From Rhodocollybia butyracea (taxonomy: Eukaryota > Basidiomycota > Agaricomycetes > Agaricales > Omphalotaceae): a stretch of DNA of 64,000 bases. Both the position numbers and the translations under genes were made by a program. The stretch covers positions 186,001 through 250,000 of the forward strand of contig JADNRY010000057.1 in assembly GCA_015501585.1 (NCBI GenBank), in the 5' to 3' direction. The notes below the pieces were generated by a model that ran no database searches, was not told the DNA's origin, and saw only the letters and a list, made by a program, of their open reading frames with translations. This document shows, piece after piece, positions 1-11,492 of the stretch. How positions within the stretch are numbered: position 1 is the stretch's first letter; each line of letters opens with the position of its first letter.

Positions 1-651
1 GAGCCAAATGGTCACAGCGCGGTTACGCCTGAATGTAGACTTGGTTTTGCCCTAACACTTCTCTTCATTTTGGGGCAGCATGTGCGACACAATTATGCAT
101 AAGTTCCATATGCTATGTTCTATTTATTCTATACTTCCAAGGCCACGGGCCTGACCATTGAATGACTACACATCCCTCCTGATACCCACTACCATGTAAG
201 TATGGCATATACTCACACGTGCTTCTGCACTGCTACCATCTGTTTATACTTTGTTTCATCATAGATAACCTTACTGTACCGACAACCACCACCGTTAGTT
301 CTTATCGTTGCTAGTAGGCCTCGCGTCTCGCCGTTTGGAATATAACGTGGTCCTGTCAATATGTGTGATTGTCAGTGTTTCTGTCGAGACTAAATGACAG
401 CCTTTCATACCAATACCTGTAGCTACACCAATGCCCAAAGACCCCAATACATACACTACATAGAATGGAGGTGCAGCCTGCACCTCCCGTGTCTTGGTAC
501 TTAGTCTTACCTGTACGCACGGTTTAAAAGATTCCAAAAAAAAAAAAAAAAAATCAGGTTTTAGGCATTGCGGGAGGGGCGCTAAGCGCTTCGCGTGGCA
601 TCACGTGAACCGTGTATTTTTTACAACAACGGGTTTGACTTTTGCCTCACC
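1..651. other. No gene recognised; A18 tract
   Basis: I find no credible coding region here; the open frames are short and overlap on both strands. A run of about 18 A lies near 536-553. The segment ends at the start of the broken F-box reading frame. Confidence 0.4.
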
Positions 652-1021
652 ATGTCTGAACCTGCCTACCAGGCACTCTACACAGAATTCCTCGCCAAAA
701 GCCGCTACAATGATATTCCCGCTCTCCCGCTGCTCGAGCTACGTTACGCACTCTAATCGACCAGACACGAGACAATCTGCGAATTTGCTCTGAGTCCGAG
801 AGTATCACTCGTCGCCAGATTTCTTGGGTCCAAAATCTGCAGGAATCTCTATTGGCTCCCATCCGAACCCTTCCCCGGAAATTTTGATAGAAATCTTTCG
901 ACTCGTTATCGAGACATCCACTAATCCTGGCATTACCTACACATCCCGGCGCCATCGGCATGTTCTCACCTCTACTTTCGTTCCCAGCTATCTGGGTGTA
1001 TCTTCTTATTCACCTGGACCT
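652..1021 (+). pseudogene. F-box protein, broken N-terminal remnant
   Basis: The ATG at 652 opens a frame beginning MSEPAYQALYTEF that stops after about 34 codons. The protein sense continues in another frame (LIDQTRDNLRICSES, then WVQNLQESLLAPIRTLP), and a third frame carries the F-box helix PEILIEIFRLVIE at about 875-912. The order (charged helix, then P-I-R-x-L-P-P-E-I-L-x-E-I-F) is typical of the very large agaricomycete F-box family, whose members recruit substrates to SCF ubiquitin ligases. At least two one-base frameshifts, near 752 and 871, separate the pieces. The C-terminal repeat or LRR part expected in the family is absent. It is a dead fragment; the right side runs into a dispersed repeat and then the Gypsy element. 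Confidence 0.6.
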
Positions 1022-1260
1022 GCTGTCGAGCTTCATGCGTGTCTACGCACGAAACTCGTCATATTATCTAAGTATCTTTACAGTATATAAACTACGTACT
1101 CATACTGAGACAATAGAGATCTCTTTCTTCGGAACCACCACCATCACTTCAGCACCTCGGAAATACCTCCCAGAGATGTGTAGGGACTGGCCAAATCACA
1201 GGCAGATCCCCCGTCAACTCGATACTTGATTCCGAGTATAGACTCAGTCAATGTATCTCA
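1022..1260 (+). repeat. Dispersed ~240-bp repeat, second copy inverted at 28716-28957
   Basis: From CTGTCGAGCTTC to ATGTATCTCA this stretch matches the reverse complement of 28716-28957 closely. Both copies encode a similar weak frame containing YLPEMCRDW and NHRQIP. The distant copy is present in duplication A and missing from the same point in duplication B, so it behaves as an inserted unit. It may be part of the F-box gene that was copied, or a small non-autonomous element. Confidence 0.7.
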
Positions 1261-1424
1261 CTGCTTTTGGTGGCAACAAGTGGCTGTCTCTTTTTCTCCC
1301 TTCTGGTCCAGGATAAGGGTTTTCCACCGGAGTGGTTCGCTACGCACCAGGTCCGCTGAAGTAACTGCATTTCTGAATGAATGCATTTTGCGATCAGGAG
1401 TCTCAGCACCTATGAGTATTTATC

Positions 1425-2623
1425 TGGTGCGTGATACGTTTGACTTATGACATTTGGATTCGTTGGTACGCGCTTCTGCTGTACTCGAACATTATAACTC
1501 TATTCCTTACTTTCCACATCTCTGTCATTTTTCTATTACCAAATCTACATCTCTTTTTGAAATTATTCATAACTCTCCTTCTTCGAGTGATTCCGAGGAC
1601 GGAATCTAAAGTACCCCCTCTGTGGAAGTGCCAGCTGCCCCGCCGGTAGCTGCTACTTCATGTATACCTTTCACTCATACTTATTATCACTATACATATA
1701 TTACCAAATCCTTCACGCTCTTCAAACCTTATCATTTCCCTTCAAACTCCTTCACACATCACCTCTCTTTCTCTTTTACCTCCACCATCCAATTTCTCTA
1801 CTTTCCCTCCCTTATTCTAACCTCTGGACAACAACAAACCGGCATACAAATAACTCGAATACAGCTCGGTGATTATGGCCATTCAACATCACTGATACAC
1901 ACCATTTCAAATTGTCGCCCTCCCGATCTCCTCTTATCTCCTCTTGCCTATTGAAGTATTCCAGCAACTTATAATATTTCTACGGCACCCCCAGCATATT
2001 CGCTATGGATTCTATGGCTTAGTTTGGTCACGGAAGGGGCGTAGCAGTTTTAGCGGTTCGGTTTTATATCGGCGTATCGTATGTTTTATCATTCTTTTTC
2101 CGTTGATTTATTTGCTTGATCATTATTCCTTTCCGTATCCGATGGGTTTCGTGCCTTGACGGTGAATGCGGCGGACGTCGGTACACGCCTTGATTGCGAC
2201 GTTGAGGCTGGCAACCTCTCCTGTCCCCGTTGATGGTTGTAGGCGGGAGATCTAGTTTACTAGTCAAGCGTGTTACCCGCGCCGTGCAGCAGAGCCTTAA
2301 AGTCGCATACTCGGAGGTATTTCAATTCTTTCGGACTATTTTCCTTCTGAATATTTTATCCTACCTATACACATCACATGTATACAGTAAGGCGACGTAC
2401 GAGCACGCGTGGCAGCCTGTATATATCACAGGTAGATACAGTAATGAAGGGGACTCTCTTTTTTTCTTTAATTCTACTACGTGTGCATAACCGCTAGCGA
2501 CGGCTGACTATAAGACCATATTCCGATAGCTAAGTCTATCTATTCTTCTTCACGCTAACTCTTTCGTAGATCCCGACTAGGTATCCCCACCGGTCCTCGC
2601 TTGGACCAAATCTCCTTACTTCA
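1425..2623 (+). repeat. 5' LTR of the Gypsy element
   Basis: Homology to 10238-11459 starts at TGGTGCGTGATACG and ends at CTTACTTCA. The terminal TG/CA fits an LTR. The middle is strongly diverged from the 3' copy, the last three quarters of a kilobase nearly identical. Confidence 0.8.
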
Positions 2624-2624
2624 G

Positions 2625-2645
2625 TGGTGACCACCGCAGGGGATC
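2625..2645 (+). other. Putative primer binding site
   Basis: TGGTGACCACCGCAGGGGAT begins one base after the 5' LTR. Its leading TGG could pair with a tRNA 3' CCA end. The primer tRNA was not identified. Confidence 0.45.
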
Positions 2646-2772
2646 TAGTTTTCCGAGGTTCTACTTCTAGCTAAGTGTTCTTATTATTTTTATTGTGAAT
2701 TACGAGACTACCGTGTCTACACAGATGGAGACAGGCTGTATTGTCATTTAAATCCTTTTATTGTGAATTACG

Positions 2773-3145
2773 CATCAGGAAAAGGCGTTTTTGCCTAGGT
2801 GACCCCAGAGTGGCCTAAAGCAAACTAGGTGACCTATGAATCCTATGGCATCCTAGGAATTTGGGCTCGTCCCTTGCCAGTCAAGGCTCTTGAGGATTCC
2901 CTAGGGTATCCTAGGCAAACCCAGGGCAAGCCTAGGTTTGCCCAGGTTTGCCCAGGTGTTCCCCAGGTGTTCCCCAGGAGCACCTGGGCAAACCTGGGCA
3001 GACCTAGGCTTGCCTAGGGGATCCTCAAGAGCCTTGACTGGCAAGGGACAAGCCCAAATTCCTAGGATGCCATAGGATTCATAGGTCACCTAGTTTGCTT
3101 TAGGCCACTCTGGGGTCACCTAGGCAAAAACGCCTTTTCCTGATG
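2773..3145. mobile_element. 373-bp palindromic (hairpin) element, copy 1
   Basis: The ends CATCAGGAAAAGGCG and CGCCTTTTCCTGATG open arms of well over 120 bp that are near-perfect inverted repeats, so both strands encode the same spurious peptide. The centre is a field of CCTAGG and GGTTTGCCCAGG motifs. The insertion lies in a tandemly repeated leader sequence whose empty counterpart (2693-2711, GTGAATTACGAGACTAC) survives. Comparison with it shows a 2-bp target duplication, CG on both sides. The second copy, 15248-15620, has exactly the same length. It encodes no transposase. Confidence 0.85.
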
Positions 3146-3173
3146 CGAGACTACTGTGTCTATTTAGTGCAAA

Positions 3174-4576
3174 ATGTCTACTACACCTGGTGGTACTAAC
3201 ACCACTAACACACAGCCCACCATGTATAACCTCCGGGTGCCTATGCCGATTCCGCGCACCCAGAACGCACCATTCTTCAACGGTTGATATATCGAAGATT
3301 TCCTTAATCAGATTACCTTGCATGTGAGACAGACTTGGATAAGTCGGTAAAGTACATTATCGATTACTCTTCTGATAAAGTTAAGGATACCATTATCTAT
3401 ATGGAGGAGTTTGATACCGATAAGGCTCTCTCCTGGACTAACGCCAAGAACTCTCTTTATAGGCTTTATGGAACAATGGACAAGCCCAAGGAATACACCG
3501 AAGAGGAAGTGAAAGACTTTTGTAAAGAAAGATCAGCTAAGCCCGCTTTTACTAAACTCTCTGAAGTCGAGTCCTACTACCGAGATTTCATAGGTATTGC
3601 CGCTTCGCTGAAGAAACGCAAACTCATCACGGATAAGAAGTTTGACTATCTATTCATTCTGGGTATTCCTCATGAAATGAAAGACTGGTTTCACGGAGTT
3701 CTACCAACTAACAAGCGTTCAAAGGACGACCCGCCGGAGGTAATTGACTCTCTTGATATTCTCAAGTCGAGGTTTGACAAAAATTCAGTCATATATGAGG
3801 ACTGGAAGACGGATAACTCAGACAAAGCTAAGTCTTCCTTTAATGAGTTTGGAAATCGTGTCTCCAGCGTACCTATTCCCCAAGGGAATGTTTTGAATGA
3901 GGCGGTTGGATACAAAGAGCCAAAGATGAATACAGATATTCAGCCAGTTCAGAGGAACAGTATTGAAGAGTTGACAAAGCAGTTGGAGGCTTTAACTCTG
4001 CTTATGAGGGCAAAAGAGAGCAAATTGCCTCCACGCAGAGATGGCCAGACTGGACCGAGATATTGTTTCATGTGCGGCAAATCTTGCGGACAGGATGGAG
4101 TACATCCAACGGGCCCGAGGTTCTGCCCGGAAACTCATAAATTGCTTGCTGAACATCTTTTGACCTTTGATGCAGTACGATCCAGGTATGTTCTCCCCGG
4201 AGGAGCGGATCTCCCGCGCACTCCTAGTGGATGGTCTGGAGGTGTTTTGTCATATCTTCGACACCTACACGGATCCGCGGGGCAAACCACAACAACTACG
4301 GCGGCAACAGCTTCTGCTTCCGCACGCGATACGCCTCCGCATCTACAATCTTCTCACTCTGTGGGACTCATGTATGATGATACAGATGTTCTTGGTGGAG
4401 ACTCTTTCGCGCGCAATTCAGTACCGGATGCGCAACACTATGCGTACCCTTCTACACGATCCGGATTGGATACAGCAAAGACTAAGAGACATGACCCAAT
4501 GTCTCAAGTTAACCGCCTGGAGAAGCCGGCGAGGCAAAACCTTCCGTTGCAATCCACTTTACCACCCGCGCTATGA
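3174..4576 (+). pseudogene. gag: Gag-like protein of the Gypsy element
   Basis: The frame from the ATG at 3174 (MSTTPGGTNTTN) reaches APFFNG, where an in-frame TGA at 3285 interrupts it; YIEDFLNQI follows. A frameshift near 3330 moves into the long open frame to 4576. The N-terminal part is the usual Gypsy capsid-like helical region, including a W-F-H-G-type segment. The C-terminal part has a divergent zinc-knuckle-like motif (CFMCGKSCGQDG, then H and C) near 4060-4130. It ends at TGA 4574-4576, after which the same frame continues open into the protease. Both TGA codons fit CpG to TpG change of CGA. Confidence 0.75.
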
Positions 4577-5464
4577 CAACCAGAGCCACCTGTACAGCAA
4601 GTCCGATTTGCACCAGAGGCAACACCCATGGTACAACTGCCAAGGAACAACATTCCACCGCCGACAAATCTTATTAATCAACAACAAGGCTGGAAGGATT
4701 CGAGACCCGGAAATCCGAGGGGAGGTATTACGAAGGATGTAGAGATGAAAGATGGCGAGAAAAGATCTACGAACAATCCACAGTATCATTTTACTTCCAA
4801 AGTTCAGGATTTAGCTGACACACAGTCTATGTTCTCAAAAATAGGTGAACTAACCGTCGAAGTACCCCTCTTCGAACTTCTGGGTGCTAGTCCTCAGCTT
4901 TCTAAGCTCATGACGGAATACACCCGGACCAAACGCGAATACAGTGCTCCGAAAGATACGAGAACTACTTCTACAGGATACGGCAATATTATGGAACCGA
5001 TCACGTCTATTGAAGGTACTCTTGGAGCAGAGTCTGTGGAGAAACATGTGTATGTTGAGTCTGACGAAACGGGAATCAAAGACTTTGTCTTCAGGTGTTC
5101 TAACGCCGCTGCTCAAATCCCCGCATCCCGTTTCTTTGCAATGACCGTAGGCGACATTCGAATTACTCTCAACGGCAATGAATACTTGGCTATGATTGAC
5201 TCCGGATCTGAACTCAATGTTGCAGGGTCTCACTTGCCAGAATCTGCTTCACTACCTATGGACTTCGACGGGATGCGCTGGTCCCTCAGAGGCATCAACG
5301 GTGACTATGAACGCTTGCGCGGATGCGCTATCGATGCCCCTATTAAAATAGGAGGCCATGATTTTGCTCATCATATTTTCATCTCTAACCAACCCATAGG
5401 CAAACACGATCTTATTCTAGGACAACCATTCCTTCAAGAATTTTCCGCTCGGATCAATTATTAA
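4577..5464 (+). pseudogene. Aspartic protease region of pol
   Basis: This frame is the same as gag, separated only by the TGA at 4574-4576. It holds a charged linker and then a retropepsin-like domain with the active-site motif MIDSGSELNV at about 5190-5225 and the later hydrophobic segment HDLILGQPFLQEF at about 5405-5445, as in Ty3/Gypsy proteases. After the stop at 5462 the homologous reading continues in another frame (about 5480-5645, ending EEVEDLDFRD). It would release the polyprotein subunits if intact; in this copy the frame is broken on both sides. Confidence 0.75.
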
Positions 5465-5655
5465 CGAGGCAACCACTGCAAACTTTACTTATGGCAAGAC
5501 GGCAACAAGAGAATGCGCCCGACCCTTATGGTTTCTATTACGGACCCGGGAAATCCACGCAACACGACTGCTATCCGGATGGGAGAACCTCCGAGAGGAG
5601 TATCCTTCATTGAAGAAGTTGAAGACTTGGATTTTCGGGATTAGGAAGTGATTCC

Positions 5656-7082
5656 ATGACCTTCCGCACTTCCTATCCTGTCTTAGGAAGGTCTTTCGAA
5701 GCCCTAATGGGCAACGCTGAGTATTCTGAATTTGATTCTCTTTTGGATGTTATTCCCCCTTCTGAATATGAATCTCTTATTTATTGTTACATTTCAACAA
5801 TGGGAATTAACCCAACTTCTGTTCTTCCTTCGCCGTGGACAAACCGAGCACTAAACGACAATTATTTTTCTAGATACACATACACTGGCACTGGCGCCAA
5901 ACTGGCAAAGACTCCTAAGAAGAAATACAAGCCAGTCGATCACAAAGTTAGACCAGTACCAACCTACTTTCCTGACCCGCAAGCTCAACAATTCAAACCT
6001 ATACCACCAGCGACTCCTATGGTGCTACCTATTCATCCACCAGATTATCGCACACTCAATTTCTTGGGCCGAGTTATCGCTCGAGCGCCTCGAAGACATG
6101 CTACAAAAGATTGAGCCTGGTGTGTTATCCTCTGACGAAAGTTAATCTCATTGCTTTTGTTGTAGTAAACCAAGGTAAAGCCTTCGCATGGAGTTACGCC
6201 GAGAAAGGGTATTTCTCCCGGGAATATTATCCCGACTATGAGATTCCAACGATAGAACATATTCCATGGCAGTCAAGGCCAATCCCCATCCCAAGAGCAA
6301 TACAGGATGATGTTGTTGCGGTCATCCGCGACAATGAAGCAGCTGGACGCTTCGAGCCCACTATGTCGAGTTATTGCTCTTCACTTTTTGCAGTAGCAAA
6401 GAAACCTGGTTCAGTACCGCCAGTGCGTTTGGTCATCGATATGCAACCACTTAATGCGGTCACTATCCGCGATTCATCCCTGGTGCCAAATATCGGAGAA
6501 TTTGCTGAGTCGTTTCTCGGTTATGCTTCTTACGGTCTCTTTGATTTGTTTTCAGGATTTGACGCTTGTTGGGTAGCTGTTAAATCACGCCCCCTTCAAG
6601 CTTTTCACTCACCCGATGGTCCAAAGCAGCAGACTACACTGGTACAAGGTTTTACAAACAGTATGCAAGAATTTCAACGCCGAGTCAAGCACGGAATCCA
6701 TGAAATCTCACCCAAGATAGCTGATAACTTCGTCGATGACTGTGGTGTTAAAGGCCCTCGTTCACGATACGGAGAGGTGTCCATTCCAGATAACCCCAAA
6801 ATCCAAAGGTTCATGTTCGAGTATATTCAGAATCTTGATAAGTTCTTAGGCACACTTGAAAACGTTGGAATGACTGCGTTAGGGAAGAAGGTAGTATTGT
6901 TCGCTATCAAACTTCGAATCGTAGGATCTATTGTCTCACTCGAGGGATGGATCCTTGAACCTAGTGTCATACAAAAGGTATTAGACTGGCCGAATACCGC
7001 AAGATGTTTCAGATGTACGAGGATTTCTGGGCACTGCTGGAGGAGCGCGACGATGGATCAAAGGTTATGCATTGCTAGCTAA
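5656..7082 (+). pseudogene. Reverse transcriptase region of pol
   Basis: Two overlapping open frames (5656-6114 and 6111-7082) together cover the linker and the reverse transcriptase. Visible motifs are RLVIDMQPLNAVT (block 2-3), LFDLFSGFDACW (block A, with catalytic Asp), LVQGFTNSMQEFQRRV (block B) and NFVDDCGVKG (block C, the FVDD catalytic pair) near 6725-6750. The thumb region follows with FLGTLENVGMT. A frameshift joins the two frames, and another near 7000 separates this part from RNase H, so no continuous pol exists in this copy. Confidence 0.85.
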
Positions 7083-7536
7083 GCCTCTCACTACCTTACT
7101 CCGTGATACCGAAGCCCCTTTTGAACTCACTACAGAAGCATTAGAAGCTTTTGAGATGCTCAAGCACAGGATTACTCGTACTCCAGTACTCACAAGAATT
7201 GATTATCAGTTAGCTAAGTTGATTTCACATTTTGCACGAGAATCCGATGAAGGCCTAGTGATTGTAGGTGTTGATTCCGCATGGATGGGTGCTGGATGGG
7301 CGATGTATCAAGTTCAAGAACTTCAGAAACGGATATCGCTATACGGATCCTGTACATTCAACGCACAAGAACAAAATTATGGTCAGCCTAAAACAGAAGT
7401 TTATGGAATTTTTCGTGCACTCACGGAGTTGCGCCATCGCGTCTGGGGAGTACATTTCCGTTTAGAGCATGATGCTGCATCCGTTAAAGAAATGATTCGT
7501 TCCACAGATGATGTTCCCAATGCTCCCATCTTATGA
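7072..7536 (+). pseudogene. RNase H region of pol
   Basis: The connection segment (KPLTTLLRDTEAPFELT) is followed by the RNase H core: IVGVDSAWMGAGWAMYQ carries the first catalytic Asp, QPKTEVYGIFRAL the catalytic Glu, and FRLEHDAASVKEMI the third acidic position. This order is diagnostic of Ty3/Gypsy pol. The frame overlaps the end of the reverse transcriptase frame by 11 bp in a different phase and ends at a stop at 7534. A further frame from 7543 (FETKHVPATSFKLEDGLSRR) is the usual linker towards integrase. Confidence 0.8.
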
Positions 7537-8279
7537 TGGATTTTGTGGATTAAACTGTTTGATTTTGAGACCAAGCATGTTCCGGCAACATCATTCAAGC
7601 TTGAGGATGGTCTTTCGCGCCGCAAGCCCTCACCCAATGATCAACCTTACGATGATACGGACCCAGAAGAATTCCTTGATGCCTACAATGATATGGCATT
7701 GACTAGATTTATGTGGAACGAGCTCTATATCCACTATTCAAACCCATTTATTAGCTCATGGAATGAACCGGGTACGTCCATCCCACTAATGCTTAGCTCA
7801 GTGATTTCTTTAGAATTACCGGATTTTAATAATTCGATACCGCAGGCCCCTGTACATCCAACAGATGAGTATTCTATTTTTGCTGCTACTGCAAGTCGCT
7901 GTACTGCTACCAATCCATGTAGAAGACTCCCGAGTTTCACTATCGCCGAAACCCAGTATCTTGCAGTGCAGAATTCCTACTTGGGAATGAGACAGTGTTA
8001 TTGGAGTATATTGCACAAGTATCCCCTACCGAAACGCTTCCCTTGCCACCACTTGATTTAGAAAAGACTGGACATCAGCATCGCGTACCGGATACTGAAG
8101 ATAAGTCTTTCTGGAATCAACTGCGAGACTTTTTCACTACAGGTTTATATCCAGGACATCTGCGGACTCAAAAGGAACGAACTACGCTTCAAAAAGAAAT
8201 CACAGAGATTTTTTCTTCAGGATGGACGCCTATGGTTAGCTCCGAAGGCCAAGTCGGATCGACTTCCACAGCTGGTAGT

Positions 8280-9346
8280 TGAAGATTCTACGAAACGGAT
8301 GGATCTCATGGCGGCAGCACACAACGAGATAGGACATCGAGGACGGGATGCAGTGTACAAGCAACTTGTGGAACGGTTCTACTGGCCAAACATGTACGAC
8401 GACATCACCTATTTTGTCCGCTCGTGTATCGAATGTCAGAAATCAGTTAAGTCCAATCCAAAAAATTCCTTACAATGAGTCCTGGCAAGCGCCATTACTG
8501 CGACATTTTAATTTAGATTCAATCAAGATGCCCAATGGAGTCGGCGGTGTAGACCGAATTATTCAAGCTGTAGAACCGACAATGCTATGGCCGGAAGCCA
8601 GGGCAGTTTCAGGAAGCTCCGCCGCGCCCGTAGCCAAGTTCATTTATGAAGAGATAATTTGTCGATTTGGGTGTGTGCCGTTTTTCACTTTTGATGGAGG
8701 ACCGGAATTCCAGAAGGAGGTTACTCATCTGCTTGAGACACAATACCATTGTACTGTGATCTTTTCTACTCCATATCATCCACAGGGTAATGCGCCTGTG
8801 GAACGTGCTCACCAGCCACTGGTGGATTCTTTGTTCAAATGTACCGGCGATGCTAAAGGGAATTGGCCACGATTCCTTCATGCGGTTTTATTTGCGATGC
8901 GGGTAACAGTCTCCCGAGCTACAGGCTTCTCGCCATACTACCTCTTATACGGTACGCACCCAGTTTTCTCATTTGATCTAACAGAGATTACTTGGCAGAC
9001 ATTGGACTGGCACACGGTTCATACCCATGAGGAATTAATTGCCATGCGAGCGCTACAGTTGTCACAAAGAGATGAGAAGATGCGCGAAGCAAACAAGAAG
9101 CTTGCTGAGTCTCGGCGCCGAGCAATTGAAGATCTATCCAAGCGCGTTGGTTTTCAATGGGATTTTCGTGATTTCGAGGAAGGGATGTATGTTTGGTTAC
9201 GAGAGTCTGCTATCGACGAGATCAAAGGCGGAAAGGGACTCTGGACATACTCGGGCCCCTATATCATTCATGAGAAACGCCCTAACGATGCGTTTGTACT
9301 CAAAGAGCTAAGTGGTGCTATTCTTCCGGGACACATTAATATTTGA
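8280..9346 (+). pseudogene. Integrase region of pol
   Basis: A zinc-binding HHCC module lies at about 8318-8445 (HNEIGHRGRDAVY, then CIECQKS). The catalytic core then appears in another frame: NLDSIKMPNG (first Asp), FFTFDGGPEFQ (second Asp) and NAPVERAHQPL (Glu), the D,D-35-E arrangement. The C-terminal part (YVWLRESAIDEI ... GPYIIHEKRPNDAFVLKEL) is the SH3-like DNA-binding end typical of Gypsy integrases. A frameshift near 8455 separates the zinc module from the core. Confidence 0.85.
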
Positions 9347-9645
9347 CGCCTCCGTTTGTTCTATTATAGACCTACACATCAAACTCTGCGCGCAAAAATT
9401 CCGCAACCCCGGCAGCAAGTTGGCTCTGTACAGTATGAGCTCCCGTCGTTCCGTCTGGACCGTGTACAGGCACGGCTAAAGAGGTTTTTCCATTCGGACA
9501 TGCATCCGCTTACCGCTGAGTGATCATTATCTCGCTTTTTCCTTATACCCTATGCCTTTTCTTTTATCCATGTAATATATATATATTCCTTTTCCTATCT
9601 CGTCTTCCTATTTTCTTCCCCTCTTCTATTCTATCATCTCTCTCT

Positions 9646-10446
9646 ATGCCGCCTCCTATTATATCCCCATTTTCAATTCCACCTTCAGGTATTGTACCCC
9701 GCATTGGCCGCGTTGTTCGACGATCCAACATACCCAATGAACAAGGCTTTCACCCCTGGTCTGAGTACCAGATAGAGCCTATCCAAGAGCAACCATTTAT
9801 TATTCGCTCGACGGACCCGACTCACCCCGTTCTTGACGCCTTTGTTGACCCCATTGGACTGGCAACAAGTTATCCAATCGACCTTGGTCTCCGATGGGTC
9901 TATGAACACCCTGACAATCACACCGTGCATATCGTCTATGCTAGGGATACCCAACTCCGCTGGACTGAAGTAGTGGCCGGAGTTCGATCTGGTGTTGTTC
10001 CGGAACGATACGTACCAGAAGTTGGATCTGATGGTGCGCGGAACGGTCCAATGACTCGCGAGTGGTTCCTCGATATGGCTTCCCAATTCACCATCACGGA
10101 AGAGGGTGTCCTCCTGAAGAATAATAGGAAAGTGTGTCAAGACGCAACTGACTTCGAGTGGAAGGCAATGATCATGCTTCCACAACAAATCGGCGATATC
10201 AACTGGTCGCTATACACTCCCGAGCGTCTGGTGAATCTGGTGCGTGATACGTTTGACTTATGGCATTTGGATTCGTTGGTACGCGCTTCTGCTGTACTCG
10301 AACATTACAATTCTATCCCTTACTTTTCTCATCTTTCACATTTTTCTATCAAAGATACTACTACTCTTTTCGAGATTCTTCACAACTCTCCTCCTTCTTC
10401 TGTCTCTTCTATTGATTCTTCGAGGGATTCCGGGGTCGGAATCTAA
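9646..10446 (+). CDS. Extra ORF 3' of integrase, unknown function, running into the 3' LTR
   Basis: The ATG at 9646 opens 266 codons without interruption, while gag and pol of the same element are shifted and stopped. The product starts MPPPIISPFSIPPSG, has an Arg-rich patch (RIGRVVRRS) and no signal peptide, membrane helix or zinc motif that I can see, so it is not obviously an envelope protein. The last 70 or so codons (from about 10238) lie inside the 3' LTR and end in a Ser-rich tail. The corresponding tail in the 5' LTR is interrupted. It sits where some Gypsy elements carry an accessory gene. I do not recognise the family. Confidence 0.55.
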   Translation: MPPPIISPFSIPPSGIVPRIGRVVRRSNIPNEQGFHPWSEYQIEPIQEQPFIIRSTDPTHPVLDAFVDPIGLATSYPIDLGLRWVYEHPDNHTVHIVYARDTQLRWTEVVAGVRSGVVPERYVPEVGSDGARNGPMTREWFLDMASQFTITEEGVLLKNNRKVCQDATDFEWKAMIMLPQQIGDINWSLYTPERLVNLVRDTFDLWHLDSLVRASAVLEHYNSIPYFSHLSHFSIKDTTTLFEILHNSPPSSVSSIDSSRDSGVGI

Positions 10447-11459
10447 AGTACCCCCCTCTGTGGAAGTGGTAGCTGCCCCGTCGGTAGCTACACATCCTTA
10501 TACGCCGTTTACCAGTACATTATACTTACATACATATATATTACAAATCGCTTTACACATCGAAAACTATCAATTCGTTTCAGTTCCTTTCACACGTTCC
10601 CTCTCTTCCTTTCTTACTCCCACCTCCATATTCTCTCTTTTCTCTTTCCTTCTCTCATAATCTGGACAACGACAAACCGGCATACGAATAACTCGAATAC
10701 AGCTCGGTGATTACGGCCGTTCAACATCACTGATACACACCATTTCAAATTGTCGCCCTCCCGATCTCCTCTTATCTCCTCTCGCCTATTGAAGTATTCC
10801 AGCAACTTATAATATTTCTACGGCACCCCCAGCATATTCGCTATGGATTCTACGGCTTAGTTTGGTCACGGAAGGGGCATAGCAGTTTTAGCGGTTTGGT
10901 TTTATATTGGCGTATCGTATGTTTTATCATTCTTTTTCCGTTGATTTATTTGCTTGATCATTATTCCTTTCCGTATCCGATGGGTTTCGTGCCTTGACGG
11001 TGAATGCGGCGGATGTCGGTACACGCCTAGATCGCGACGTTGAGGCTGGCAACCTCTCCTGTCCCCGTTGATGGTCGTAGGCGGGAGATCTAGTTTACTA
11101 GTCAAGCGTGTTACCTGCGCCGTGCAGCAGAGCCTTAAAGTCGCATACTCGGAGGTATTTCAATTCTTTCGGACTATTTTCCTTCTAAATATTTTATCCT
11201 ACCTATACACATCACATGTATACAGTCAGGCGACGTACGAGCACGCGTGGCAGCCTGTATATATCACAGGTAGATACAGTAATGAAAGGGACTCTTTTTT
11301 TCTTCAATTCTACTACGTGTGCATAACCGCTAGAGACGGCGGACTACAAGACCATATTCCGATAGCTAAGTCTATCTATTCTTTTTCACGCTAACTCTTT
11401 CGTAGATCCCGACTAGGTATCCCCACCGGTCCTCGCTTGGACCAAATCTCCTTACTTCA
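10238..11459 (+). repeat. 3' LTR of the Gypsy element
   Basis: It matches 1425-2623 from TGGTGCGTG to CTTACTTCA. The part from about 10715 is nearly identical to the 5' copy. No clear polypurine tract precedes it, because the accessory ORF runs across the boundary. Confidence 0.8.
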
Positions 11460-11492
11460 CCGTTATCATGGACGACAAACGATCCACAACAT

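Larger units (their letters stand above)
1425..11459 (+). mobile_element. Ty3/Gypsy LTR retrotransposon, decayed, with extra ORF
   Basis: Two direct repeats of about 1.2 kb (1425-2623 and 10238-11459) bracket gag, aspartic protease, reverse transcriptase, RNase H and integrase, in the Ty3/Gypsy order. An extra ORF follows integrase. Gag and pol carry in-frame TGA codons and several frameshifts, so this copy is not autonomous. TTATC lies immediately before the 5' LTR and again 3 bp after the 3' LTR (11463-11467), a possible but imperfect target duplication. The 373-bp palindromic element at 2773-3145 is nested between the 5' LTR and gag. The LTRs agree closely in their last 750 bp and poorly around 1640-1860, which suggests an old insertion or partial LTR exchange. 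Confidence 0.9.

Noticed and set aside
2829..3089. Paired 62-codon ORFs on both strands, also at 15304-15564
   Set aside because: They are the two arms of the palindromic element read on opposite strands, not genes.
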